A DNA stretch of 39,726 nt from Lachnospiraceae bacterium UBA1721 (GCA_002317155.1 DCIR01000054.1:1-39726), one strand, 5' to 3'; shown: positions 8,668 to 17,025, numbered from the stretch's first letter. Notes: generated by a model from the letters alone, not told the origin. Translations and numbers: made by a program.

Positions 8668-10860
8668 TCATTTATTTTTACTTTTCTTAACAGGAGTAAA
8701 GTTTCTGATTCTTTCCTCGATAACTTTAGCAAGCTCTTCCTCGGTATAAGGAATAAACTTCATAATCGTCATTGATTGAGCTGCAAGCTTCACTGTTATT
8801 GACTGAGGGCGACCATCAGCAGACAATGAACCTGCTCTTATCTCGTCTTTGTTAACAATACCGGTTCCATCATACACTGTTTCATCCGTGTTAAGTACTT
8901 CTAAATACTTTCCTTCATAAGGAACACCACTGGTAATTGTCTGCTCTATTCCAGCAAAATTGCAGATGACAACCATCATATCCTCAGGATCATCTGTTTT
9001 ACGTACATAAGAGATATAGCATCCGTCAGCATTCATATTGCTTAGCCATTCAAAGCTTTGAGGATCATTGTTTGTCTTGCCCACAGCAACTTCATGTTCA
9101 AAAAGCTTATTAAGTGCACTGCAAAGCTTTGAATTAGTTGAATCTACAGTTTCAGTAATCAGCTTATTACCTGGATGCATATAATTAAAAGCTACAGCGA
9201 GCCTAATAGCAGCTTTTTTCATAGCTTCATCTCCGGGATACATGCTGTTTAATGACTCAATACCGGCATTGATTTTTTCAGACATAGGACAGATATAATT
9301 TTCAGCATATGAATAGATAAAATCATCAACCAGTTTGTAATGAAGATTTTTTCTATTGATCGGATCATATGACATATACTCGTTGAATTCTCCGATAAAT
9401 CCTTCATTCCATTTATAGTCAAAGCCAAGGCCACCTTCATCCTGTGAAGTGGTTATTCCTTTATGAGTCGAGCTGTCTTCGGCGATGGTAAAGATATATC
9501 CTGAAGCGCTGTTAAGTTCCTTAATAAACTTTTTGATAAACGAAACTGCTTCGATATTCTCATTATCACCGTAAATATTAGGTATCCATGCGCCCTCTGT
9601 CTTGCCATAGTCAAGATAAAGCATTTCAGCTACATTTGATACACATATACCATCAGCATGGTATTCTTTTGCCCAATAATATCCATTTGACATTAAAAAG
9701 CTTATAACTTCAGGTCTTCCATACTGATAAAGCATCTTCTTTCCGTCAGCACTAATTCCCTGAAGATGATTCTGATGCTCAAAAAGAGCTGTTCCATCAA
9801 AGAACTCCATGCCATTTTCTGCTCGTCCAAAGCCAGAAGGATTCCAGCACATAATAACGCCCAAATCATTTGCATGACATTTATCTACAAAGCTTTTGAT
9901 GGTTGCTGAGTCTGAAAAGCTTTTATTAACGGCATATGAGAAACTAACCACACCGGACTCATCTTTTAACTGAGGATTAAGCTGAATGTATTTATAACCC
10001 TGCATTTTAACCAGCTTAATTAGCTTGTCTATATCTTTATCAAGCTTCTTGGCATCTGTAGAAAAATGATTATCCGAAAGCTCATAAATCAATAGATTTG
10101 TAGGCTTAGACTTTATTGATTTCATATACGCTGTATCATTCCACTTATACTGAGTGGGTAAAGATATAACCGATACACCATCCTCTAAAGCCAATGTAAA
10201 CGGATCATTTCTCTTAATAATGATATCGCCCTTAAGCTTTATTTCATACTGATATTTGCTTCCTGCCAGATCTCCGGGTATAAAGAGTTCGAAAAATCCT
10301 CCCTCTATACGTTTCATCTGATAGATGCGGCCATCCCAGTTATTAAAATCACCGACAACACTTACTCGCAACGCATTCGGAGCCCAAACACTGAACAATA
10401 CACCTTTTTCACCAGCATGACTCATAACCTTTGCACCGAATAACTTGTATGCATCGGACATATTTCCATTACAGAAGTTGTCTATATCAGCTTTTTTAAG
10501 AATCTGTTCGTGTCTGTAAGGATCACCCAGATCAACAGTCTTCTTTTTAAGTGTTTTCTTAACGCTTTTTGATTCGTAGGTAACACTGTATGTATAGTTA
10601 AAAACCTTCTTTTCAGGTAATATAACAGCAAAATAACCATCTTCATCAGCTACTTCCATCTGTGTAACCTGATCACCTACCAAAGGATCTGCTGAAAGCC
10701 ACTTAACACTTACTGCAGATGCTCCGGGAAAATATGCCTGTACCAGTGTTCCACCGGTTGCGGCATGAGGACCGAGCAAATCCTGCGGATGGTCACATTC
10801 AGAATAAATGATCTCTTCTATGTCAGCCCAATTCATTAATTTATAAAGCTTTTTATTCAT
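8668..10860 (-). CDS. GlgB-like GH13 protein with degraded active site (probable pseudoenzyme)
   Basis: The 730-aa protein has the architecture of 1,4-alpha-glucan branching enzyme. An N-terminal beta domain is at about 30-110 and a CBM48 at about 150-235 (FSVWAPNALRVSVVGDFNNWDG). A GH13 barrel follows at about 250-570, then a C-terminal beta domain. GlgB landmarks align without gaps (MLYLDYGKTEGAWIPNIYGDN, EEGGLGF-like, KWN.GF), but the catalytic motifs do not. Region I reads MCWNPSGF for LDWVPAHF (Asp to C338, His to G343). Region II reads ADGICVSNV for VDGLRVDAV (nucleophile Asp to S408). Region IV reads MSEKI for LSHDE (His-Asp to E528-K529). Only the region III Glu (E461, TIAED) is kept. 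Hydrolysis or branching is therefore unlikely; glucan binding by the CBM48 and barrel remains possible. The reading frame is intact. A good AAAGGAG site lies six bases before the ATG. Confidence 0.88.
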   Translation of the reverse strand: MNKKLYKLMNWADIEEIIYSECDHPQDLLGPHAATGGTLVQAYFPGASAVSVKWLSADPLVGDQVTQMEVADEDGYFAVILPEKKVFNYTYSVTYESKSVKKTLKKKTVDLGDPYRHEQILKKADIDNFCNGNMSDAYKLFGAKVMSHAGEKGVLFSVWAPNALRVSVVGDFNNWDGRIYQMKRIEGGFFELFIPGDLAGSKYQYEIKLKGDIIIKRNDPFTLALEDGVSVISLPTQYKWNDTAYMKSIKSKPTNLLIYELSDNHFSTDAKKLDKDIDKLIKLVKMQGYKYIQLNPQLKDESGVVSFSYAVNKSFSDSATIKSFVDKCHANDLGVIMCWNPSGFGRAENGMEFFDGTALFEHQNHLQGISADGKKMLYQYGRPEVISFLMSNGYYWAKEYHADGICVSNVAEMLYLDYGKTEGAWIPNIYGDNENIEAVSFIKKFIKELNSASGYIFTIAEDSSTHKGITTSQDEGGLGFDYKWNEGFIGEFNEYMSYDPINRKNLHYKLVDDFIYSYAENYICPMSEKINAGIESLNSMYPGDEAMKKAAIRLAVAFNYMHPGNKLITETVDSTNSKLCSALNKLFEHEVAVGKTNNDPQSFEWLSNMNADGCYISYVRKTDDPEDMMVVICNFAGIEQTITSGVPYEGKYLEVLNTDETVYDGTGIVNKDEIRAGSLSADGRPQSITVKLAAQSMTIMKFIPYTEEELAKVIEERIRNFTPVKKSKNK

Positions 10861-10898
10861 AAGTTACTCCTTTTTAGAGCAATATTTTAATCTAATAT

Positions 10899-10927
10899 AT
10901 TTTATCATTCAAAATTATACATAACAA
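10899..10927 (-). promoter_or_regulatory. Candidate promoter of the GlgB-like gene
   Basis: TTGTTA (10922-10927), a 17-base spacer and TAAAAT (10899-10904) on the minus strand. Its -35 is two bases from the -35 of the divergent plus-strand promoter, so the two polymerase sites are back to back. Confidence 0.5.
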
Positions 10928-10929
10928 GG

Positions 10930-10958
10930 TTGTCACATTAATTTATTAAGTATAAAAT
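10930..10958 (+). promoter_or_regulatory. Candidate promoter of the 94-aa gene
   Basis: TTGTCA (10930-10935), a 17-base spacer and TAAAAT (10953-10958) on the plus strand. This puts the start about 30 bases before the ATG at 10994. Confidence 0.55.
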
Positions 10959-10993
10959 GGTATCAAATTTATGTATTTAAGAGGTGAAAAATT

Positions 10994-11278
10994 ATGACAG
11001 ACGAACAGAAAGCTATGCTTGATAGAATCAATAAATATGCAGAAACAAAGCTTGCAGACATAGATCCTCAAAAGACAAGGGTTTCATTTCAGCTTGATGC
11101 ATTAAAGCCAATCATGCAGGAAATTGCTGATGAAAAAGGATGTGATATAACTGAGGTCTTTATTGAGTACATGGATCTTGCCAGTGAAGCATCAGTTGCA
11201 TCTGATAACAAGATGAAGGAAGCTCTTAAAGATCTTAATGACGGATCTGATGGCAATCCTCCTCTTCTTTACAGATAA
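10994..11278 (+). CDS. Small hypothetical protein, 94 aa
   Basis: I do not recognise a family. It is a small acidic protein, predicted mostly helical (DEQKAMLDRINKYAE, ALKPIMQEIADEKGC, EVFIEYMDLASEA), ending in a Gly/Pro-containing tail (NDGSDGNPPLLYR). It has no signal peptide or membrane helix. AAGAGGTG lies 6-8 bases before the ATG, a good promoter lies upstream and a terminator downstream, so it is a complete single-gene unit. It is divergent from the GlgB-like gene and convergent with serA. The arrangement of helices would suit a small adaptor or DNA/RNA-associated protein, but nothing in the sequence decides this. Confidence 0.75.
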   Translation: MTDEQKAMLDRINKYAETKLADIDPQKTRVSFQLDALKPIMQEIADEKGCDITEVFIEYMDLASEASVASDNKMKEALKDLNDGSDGNPPLLYR

Positions 11279-11365
11279 TAAGTAGTTTATATAATAAAAA
11301 ATAGCTTATAAGACAAAAAAGTGTCGATAACTCGATGATTAAAATTTGACTTATAAGTCACAAAA

Positions 11366-11410
11366 AATCCATCGGATATCACCTAATGCGAATCCGATGG
11401 ATTATTTTTT
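11366..11410. terminator. Bidirectional terminator between the 94-aa gene and serA
   Basis: A 12-base-pair perfect stem (11366-11377 with 11392-11403; AATCCATCGGAT) and a 14-base loop. On the plus strand it runs into ATTTTTT. On the minus strand it runs into TTTTTTG. It serves both converging genes. Confidence 0.85.
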
Positions 11411-11433
11411 GCTGTTCTATATAAAGGATTTAA

Positions 11434-12600
11434 TTAGCCTTTTACAACACGTACTCTGTATACGCCGTCAACAGCCTCGAGTGCCTTAACAACCTCAGCA
11501 GTAGGAGCACTTTCAACATCAAGAAGTGTATATGCATACTCTCCTCTAGACTTGTTAAGCATATCAGAGATATTGATTCCAGCTGCACCGATTACTGCGG
11601 TGAACTGAGTAATCATATTTGCAATATTCTTGTGGAATACAGCAATACGTCCTGACTTAGTGCATACACCAAGATCTGCCGCAGGATAATTTACTGAATT
11701 ACGGATAGTACCGTTCTCAAGGTAATCCATGATTTCCTGAACTGCCATAACTGCACAGTTATCTTCTGACTCTTCAGTAGAAGCTCCAAGGTGAGGAGTA
11801 AGGATAACGCCTTCCTTACCAGCAGTTGTAGTATTAGGGAAATCTGATACGTAGCGAGCTACCTGACCGTTCTTGATTCCTTCAAGAACATCATTCTCAG
11901 CTACAAGAAGATCTCTTGCAAAGTTAAGGATAACAACACCCTTCTTCATCATAGAGATAGCTTCACGATTAATCATACCCTTTGTAGAATCAAGAAGAGG
12001 AACATGAATAGTGATGTAATCACAGTTAGCATAAATCTCTTCTACCTTTTCTACATGCTTAACGTCTCTCTTAAGGCTCCAAGCTGCATTTACAGAAAGA
12101 TAAGGATCATATCCATATACTTCCATACCAAGGCTCATTGCAGCGTTTGCAACCTTAACACCGATTGCACCAAGACCGATTACACCAAGCTTTTTGCCTG
12201 CAATTTCAGTTCCTGCGAAAGCCTTCTTAGCCTTCTCAGTAGTCTTTGCAATATTTTCATCAGATACATTTTCCTTGCACCACTGAATACCACCAACGAT
12301 GTCTCTTGCTGCAAGAAGCATTCCGGCGATAACAAGTTCCTTAACACCGTTAGCATTTGCTCCGGGAGTATTGAATACAACAATACCCTTCTCAGCACAC
12401 TTATCAAGAGGAATATTGTTAACACCTGCGCCTGCTCTTGCTACTGCAAGAAGGCTATCAGGAAGATCAAGATCCTTCATTTCAGCTGAACGAACAAGTA
12501 CACCTTCAGCTTCTTCGAACTTATCGGTAATAGAGTAATCTGCAGTCAGATTTGAAAGACCAATCTGTGCAATAGGATTAAGACAATTAATCTTATACAT
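11434..12600 (-). CDS. serA: D-3-phosphoglycerate dehydrogenase
   Basis: First step of serine synthesis: oxidises 3-phosphoglycerate to 3-phosphohydroxypyruvate with NAD. It belongs to the D-2-hydroxyacid dehydrogenase family, 388 aa, with a C-terminal ACT-type module (GEYAYTLLDVES...VYRVRVVKG). Visible motifs are the NAD site GVIGLGAIGVKVAN, the substrate Arg in LNFARDLLV and the catalytic His in TPHLGAST. The usual DxFxxEP motif that supplies the catalytic Glu reads SDFPNTT here. A GTG at 12615 would extend the frame by five codons, but it lies within the GTGAGGTG ribosome site, so the ATG at 12600 is the start. serC lies upstream, and a perfect stem-loop sits between the two genes. Confidence 0.94.
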   Translation of the reverse strand: MYKINCLNPIAQIGLSNLTADYSITDKFEEAEGVLVRSAEMKDLDLPDSLLAVARAGAGVNNIPLDKCAEKGIVVFNTPGANANGVKELVIAGMLLAARDIVGGIQWCKENVSDENIAKTTEKAKKAFAGTEIAGKKLGVIGLGAIGVKVANAAMSLGMEVYGYDPYLSVNAAWSLKRDVKHVEKVEEIYANCDYITIHVPLLDSTKGMINREAISMMKKGVVILNFARDLLVAENDVLEGIKNGQVARYVSDFPNTTTAGKEGVILTPHLGASTEESEDNCAVMAVQEIMDYLENGTIRNSVNYPAADLGVCTKSGRIAVFHKNIANMITQFTAVIGAAGINISDMLNKSRGEYAYTLLDVESAPTAEVVKALEAVDGVYRVRVVKG

Positions 12601-12631
12601 TGGTAAACACCTCACTATATAATATGTTTAT

Positions 12632-12665
12632 AGCTCTGATTAAGAAATCAATCTTAATCAGAGCT
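12632..12665 (-). other. Perfect 13-bp stem-loop between serC and serA
   Basis: The arms AGCTCTGATTAAG and CTTAATCAGAGCT pair perfectly around an 8-base loop. No T tract follows on the minus strand (ATAAACAT), so it is not a normal intrinsic terminator. It may be an RNA-processing or stabilising element that sets the serC:serA ratio (inference). Confidence 0.6.
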
Positions 12666-12709
12666 TATTTACATTACTTTATACTTCAAATAAATCGAAA
12701 AATGATTTA

Positions 12710-13792
12710 TTAAGCGTTCTCAGCTTCAAACTTAGCCATGAAATCTACAAGAGCCTTTACACCTTCAATAGGCATAGCATTGTAGATAGAAGCTCTCATA
12801 CCACCAACTGATCTGTGACCCTTAAGGTTAACAAGTCCGGCTGCAGTTGCTTCCTTAACGAACTTAGCATCGAGTTCTTCGTTACCAGTTACAAAAGGAA
12901 CGTTCATAAGTGAACGATCCTCCTTAACAACAGTTCCCTTGAAAAGCTTGCTCTGATCGAGGAAATCGTAAAGAATCTTAGCCTTCTCGATATTCTTCTG
13001 CTTCATAGCCTCAAGTCCGCCGTTCTTAAGAAGCCACTTGAATACCTTGCCACAGATATAGATAGTATAGCAAGGAGGTGTGTTGTAAAGTGAATCATTC
13101 TCTGCCTGAGTCTTCCACTTAAGCATGGTAGGAGTTCCGGGGAGACATTCATCGGGAATAAGATCCTCTCTGATGATAGCGATTACTGCACCTGCAGGTC
13201 CTACATTCTTCTGAACACCACCATAGATTACACCGTACTTGGTTACATCTACAGGCTCTGAAAGGAAGCAAGATGAAATATCAGATACAAGAACCTTGCC
13301 CTTGGTGTTAGGAAGCTGCTGGAACTTAGTACCATAAATGGTATTGTTCTCGCAGATATATACATAGTCCATATCATCAGTAATAGGAAGATCTGAACAA
13401 TCAGGGATATATGAGAATGTCTTGTCTGCCGATGAAGCAAGCTCTACAGCCTCACCATAAATCTTAGCTTCCTGATATGCCTTCTTAGCCCACTGACCGG
13501 TAATGATATAACCAGCTTTCTTATTCTTCATCATGTTCATAGGAACCTCAGCGAAGAACTGTGAAGCACCACCCTGAAGGAAAAGAACCTTATAGTTATC
13601 AGGAATGTTCATAAGCTCACGAAGATCAGCCTCAGCTTCCTTGATAATCTGATCATAAACCTTAGATCTGTGGCTCATTTCCATTACTGACTGGCCACTT
13701 CCCTGGTAATCAAGCATTTCAGCTGCAGCTTCTTTTAATACTTCTTCAGGAAGCATTGCGGGTCCTGCAGAAAAATTGTAAACTCTGGACAT
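12710..13792 (-). CDS. serC: Phosphoserine aminotransferase
   Basis: A PLP enzyme that converts 3-phosphohydroxypyruvate and glutamate to phosphoserine and 2-oxoglutarate; it also acts in some pyridoxal-phosphate pathways. From the ATG at 13792 it has 360 aa, the family's usual length. It begins SRVYNFSAGPAMLPEEVL and carries LQGGASQFF, TGQWAKKAYQEA and the PLP lysine in YGGVQKNVGPAG (K195). The C-terminus HRSVGGMRASIYNAMP is the conserved substrate-binding loop. A TTG two codons upstream (13798) is too close to the GAGGAGG site; the ATG is 10 bases away. It heads the serC-serA unit. Confidence 0.96.
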   Translation of the reverse strand: MSRVYNFSAGPAMLPEEVLKEAAAEMLDYQGSGQSVMEMSHRSKVYDQIIKEAEADLRELMNIPDNYKVLFLQGGASQFFAEVPMNMMKNKKAGYIITGQWAKKAYQEAKIYGEAVELASSADKTFSYIPDCSDLPITDDMDYVYICENNTIYGTKFQQLPNTKGKVLVSDISSCFLSEPVDVTKYGVIYGGVQKNVGPAGAVIAIIREDLIPDECLPGTPTMLKWKTQAENDSLYNTPPCYTIYICGKVFKWLLKNGGLEAMKQKNIEKAKILYDFLDQSKLFKGTVVKEDRSLMNVPFVTGNEELDAKFVKEATAAGLVNLKGHRSVGGMRASIYNAMPIEGVKALVDFMAKFEAENA

Positions 13793-13845
13793 TTTCAAAT
13801 ATCCTCCTCTTTATTAATTTAAAGCGTTATATTACGCTACTTTAT

Positions 13846-13897
13846 AAAATAACTTTTTAATTTTATTAAGTCAAGAAAAAATAACAACTTAATAAAA
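13846..13897 (-). promoter_or_regulatory. Candidate serC promoter within an 11-bp inverted repeat
   Basis: On the minus strand, TTGACT (13869-13874), a 17-base spacer and TATTTT (13846-13851). The -35 overlaps one arm of a perfect 11-base inverted repeat (TTTTATTAAGT / ACTTAATAAAA; 13861-13871 and 13887-13897). The repeat could be an operator. No T tract follows it, so it is not an obvious terminator for the gene before it. Confidence 0.4.
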
Positions 13898-13916
13898 CAA
13901 CTTAACAGAAATTTTT

Positions 13917-15371
13917 TTAATAGAAAACAACTATAGGAATACCTATTTCAATTTTTTCGAATAAGCTTTCGGCTTTGTCAACAGGGAGATTTACCTGGCC
14001 GTGTGAACCTTGTGTCAAATAAATATCTCCACCATACTCTTCTCGCCATGTAGAATCATTCAGGCCGTAATTCTTATAATAAGGCATCCAGAAATTAACA
14101 AATGAAGTAAAGTCTACTCCGATAATATATCTGTTAATCTCCTTACTAATTATCGAATAAGTACCTTGTGCTGTATCATTTCTCGTCTGAACATTACCTG
14201 ATACTACATCGGTATCTAATACCAAAACATTATTTTCATAATAATATAAATGCTGGTTTGTAAGATCAACTTCGATATATGTACCGCCGATATCGTTCTT
14301 ACCTCTGGCATATGCAGTCATTAAATATTCCGGAATGTGATAATCAGGTGTTCCGTCGTGAAATGATGCACTCAGTAAATTATTGGCAAGGTATTCTATC
14401 TCCGGCTCCGGATTTAGTAATGTACCATAAGTTCCACCTTCTACTTCAACGGTCTCACCTCTGCTTGCTTCGAATAATCTTGGCTTTTCAAAAGTATCAT
14501 ATTCATCGCAAAGCTTGGTTACCCAATCAAGGATTTTTTCCTCATCAAGAATAAAGTTCTTACCGCTGTCCTCCTTAGGGAATCCATTGGCATCCATGAC
14601 AAGAAAACTAAGTGCAACTTTAGGTACAAATTCAATTTGTTCAGCACCCATATCATATATGAGATCGCAATTCTGATACGCATCGATACGTTCAAAACGT
14701 GCCATCTTTTCAAGCTGCGCTGAGTTGGGTTCATAATCAAAATAATACTTATCTTCATCTAAAAGCAAAGTATTATTTCCAATCAACACGCCCTCATACA
14801 AGTCCTCGAAAACCTGATCATAATTCAATCTGTGTACAAGATTATCAGTATATACATACTTACCTTGTTCAACTGAATAATGAAGTAAATAATCCGGTTC
14901 TCTGCTAATCTCCTCTGAAACGAAATCAATCATTTCAAATGTTGCCCAAAGATCTTCTTTTGCAATAGAAAAGATAGGATTAACAGTATATTCTTGGGCA
15001 TTACCAAGACCGCTTAACCATCCGAAAGCACTCTGGGATTCCAAAATATCCGATACCGAATTACCGTAATCATAACTGAATTCTACATCAGTCATATCAA
15101 GCTTGTACTCAGTACCATCCTGCAAAACAACACTAACAGAAGGTACTACATCCTCAGAGGAAACAAGGTTAAGTGCTTCCTCTGAGCTAAGTCCTGTACA
15201 ATAATAACCATTAATCCATGTGTTATACGTAAAATGCTTCAAATAATATATCGACATTCCGATATAACAAATCGCAAAGAAAAGAATTACAATAGAAAGA
15301 CTAATGATATGAATACGTATTATTTTTTTCCGTGGAATAATATTATTCTCTTGCTGCAAGATCATCACCAT
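13917..15371 (-). CDS. L,D-transpeptidase-fold (YkuD) protein lacking catalytic His and Cys
   Basis: An envelope protein of about 484 aa. It has a short cytoplasmic head, one membrane helix at about 20-42 and a long extracytoplasmic region that resembles the peptidoglycan-binding repeats of Ldt-fm-type enzymes. A C-terminal YkuD domain spans about 363-485 (TYIEVDLTNQHLYYYENN, VVSGNVQTRNDTAQGTYSI). L,D-transpeptidases use the pair GxHD...SHGCVN. Here those positions read GLNDSTW (N439) and GSHGQVNLP (Q460), 21 residues apart as in Ldt-fm. The codons are AAT and CAG, so this is not a frame error. The rest of the fold is conserved and the frame is open, which fits a cell-wall binding or regulatory pseudoenzyme. 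Residue numbers count from a TTG at 15374. The start is uncertain: ATG at 15371 or 15365, both inside the last codons of ilvB. Confidence 0.88.
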   Translation of the reverse strand: MVMILQQENNIIPRKKIIRIHIISLSIVILFFAICYIGMSIYYLKHFTYNTWINGYYCTGLSSEEALNLVSSEDVVPSVSVVLQDGTEYKLDMTDVEFSYDYGNSVSDILESQSAFGWLSGLGNAQEYTVNPIFSIAKEDLWATFEMIDFVSEEISREPDYLLHYSVEQGKYVYTDNLVHRLNYDQVFEDLYEGVLIGNNTLLLDEDKYYFDYEPNSAQLEKMARFERIDAYQNCDLIYDMGAEQIEFVPKVALSFLVMDANGFPKEDSGKNFILDEEKILDWVTKLCDEYDTFEKPRLFEASRGETVEVEGGTYGTLLNPEPEIEYLANNLLSASFHDGTPDYHIPEYLMTAYARGKNDIGGTYIEVDLTNQHLYYYENNVLVLDTDVVSGNVQTRNDTAQGTYSIISKEINRYIIGVDFTSFVNFWMPYYKNYGLNDSTWREEYGGDIYLTQGSHGQVNLPVDKAESLFEKIEIGIPIVVFY

Positions 15372-17025
15372 CAAATACTTCGCTTATAGGTGCACCTGCA
15401 GGAACCATAGGGAACACCTTGTCGTCTTCGGGAATGATACACTCAATCAATACGGGCTTTTTAAGTGCAATTGCTTTCTCAAAAGCAGGTCCGACTTCTT
15501 CAGGCTTAGTTACTCTTATTGCTTCACAGCCAAGGCCTTCTGCAACCTTACAGAAGTCAACGCCATCGTTAAGTACAGTGTTTGAATAGCGCTTTCCATA
15601 GAACAATGTCTGCCACTGGCGAACCATTCCCAGAACACTGTTATTAATAACAACTTCAATAATAGGAATGTTATATCTGCTTGCGGTAGCAAGTTCATTC
15701 ATATTCATTCTAAAGCATCCGTCGCCTGCAATATTTACGCAGATATCATCCGGTCTGCCAACCTGAGCACCAATACATGCACCAAGGCCATATCCCATTG
15801 TTCCAAGTCCGCCTGATGAAAGGAATGTACGAGGCTGAGTATATCCATAATACTGAGCAGTCCACATCTGATGCTGTCCTACATCTGTACTGATAATAGC
15901 CTTACCCTTGGTAACACGATCAAGTTCTTCAATTACATAAGGACAAGAAAGCTTTGAATTGTCATACTTAAGAGGATATTTAGCCTTAAGTTCTGCAATT
16001 CTGCTCATCCATTCAGGATGAGACTGCTTTGAAATACGCTTATTAAGATCCTGAAGAGTAGCCTTTAAGTCACCTATAAGGCTTGCGTCTACTCTTATAT
16101 TCTTGTTGATTTCCGCAGGATCAATATCGATGTGAATAATCTTGGCATTTTCTGCAAATCTCTTAGGATTACCGATTACTCGGTCTGAGAATCTTGCTCC
16201 TAGAGCGATGAGCAAATCACATTCAGATACACCCAAATTAGAAGTCTTGGTTCCGTGCATACCAATCATTCCGGTATATCTGTCACTGTGTCCGTCAAAT
16301 GCTCCCTTTGCCATAAGAGTATCACACACAGGGCTATCAAGAAGTTCAGCAAGTTCAGCTACTTCAGCTGATGCCTCAGAAATAATTGTACCGCCACCGA
16401 TGTAAATAAAAGGCTTCTTAGCCTTGCAAAGTATCTCAGATACTTCTACAATCTGACTTTCAGTATATTTACATTCTTTTCCAACAGGAGCTTCGACAGC
16501 CATAGGAATATATTCTGTTACAGCAGCTGTTACATCCTTAGTGATATCTACAAGTACAGGGCCGGGACGACCGCTTCTTGCAATCTTGAATGCTCTTCTG
16601 ATAGTATCAGCAAGCTCATCAATCTGCTTAACAATAAAGCTGTGCTTAGTAATAGGCATTACTACGCCCGCAATATCAACTTCCTGGAAAGAATCCTTTC
16701 CAAGTGCAGGTAAATTAACATTAGCTGTAATAGCAACTACAGGAATTGAATCCATATAAGCTGTTGCAATACCGGTTACAAGATTGGTTGCACCGGGGCC
16801 TGATGTAGCCATACAAACGCCAACCTTGCCGGTTGCTCTTGCATATCCGTCAGCTGCATGAGCAGCACCCTGCTCATGGCTGGTAAGAATGTGACGAATT
16901 TCATCGCTGTGCTTATATAAAGCATCATAAATGTTTAAGATAGTGCCTCCCGGATAACCGAATACGGTATCTACACCCTGTTCTTTGAGACACTCTATTA
17001 CTATTTCTGAACCATTAAGCTGCAT
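15343..17025 (-). CDS. ilvB: Acetolactate synthase, catalytic subunit
   Basis: A TPP-dependent enzyme that condenses two pyruvates to acetolactate, or pyruvate with 2-oxobutyrate, at the start of valine, leucine and isoleucine synthesis. The 560-aa length is normal. It has the catalytic Glu E51 in SHEQGAAHAADGYAR, ATSGPGATNLVTGIA, and the TPP/Mg motif GDGCFRMNMNELATASRYNIPI followed by NN. It ends with MVPAGAPISEVFDG, typical of biosynthetic AHAS. No small regulatory subunit (ilvN) lies beside it in this window. The ATG at 17025 has GCGAGG six bases upstream. ilvD is 39 bases upstream, and the L,D-transpeptidase-like gene overlaps its 3' end. Confidence 0.96.
   Translation of the reverse strand: MQLNGSEIVIECLKEQGVDTVFGYPGGTILNIYDALYKHSDEIRHILTSHEQGAAHAADGYARATGKVGVCMATSGPGATNLVTGIATAYMDSIPVVAITANVNLPALGKDSFQEVDIAGVVMPITKHSFIVKQIDELADTIRRAFKIARSGRPGPVLVDITKDVTAAVTEYIPMAVEAPVGKECKYTESQIVEVSEILCKAKKPFIYIGGGTIISEASAEVAELAELLDSPVCDTLMAKGAFDGHSDRYTGMIGMHGTKTSNLGVSECDLLIALGARFSDRVIGNPKRFAENAKIIHIDIDPAEINKNIRVDASLIGDLKATLQDLNKRISKQSHPEWMSRIAELKAKYPLKYDNSKLSCPYVIEELDRVTKGKAIISTDVGQHQMWTAQYYGYTQPRTFLSSGGLGTMGYGLGACIGAQVGRPDDICVNIAGDGCFRMNMNELATASRYNIPIIEVVINNSVLGMVRQWQTLFYGKRYSNTVLNDGVDFCKVAEGLGCEAIRVTKPEEVGPAFEKAIALKKPVLIECIIPEDDKVFPMVPAGAPISEVFDGDDLAARE

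Noticed and set aside
8668..10860. Pseudogene status of the GlgB-like gene
   Set aside because: The frame is intact over 730 codons with a good ribosome site and promoter; only active-site residues are changed.
11300..11362. Palindrome TGACTTATAAGTCA with a second CTTATAAG copy 45 bases away
   Set aside because: It could be an operator, but it lies between convergent genes next to a terminator and no promoter uses it; chance cannot be ruled out.
12004..12489. 161-aa open frame on the plus strand
   Set aside because: It lies wholly opposite serA, has no recognisable protein and no start signal.
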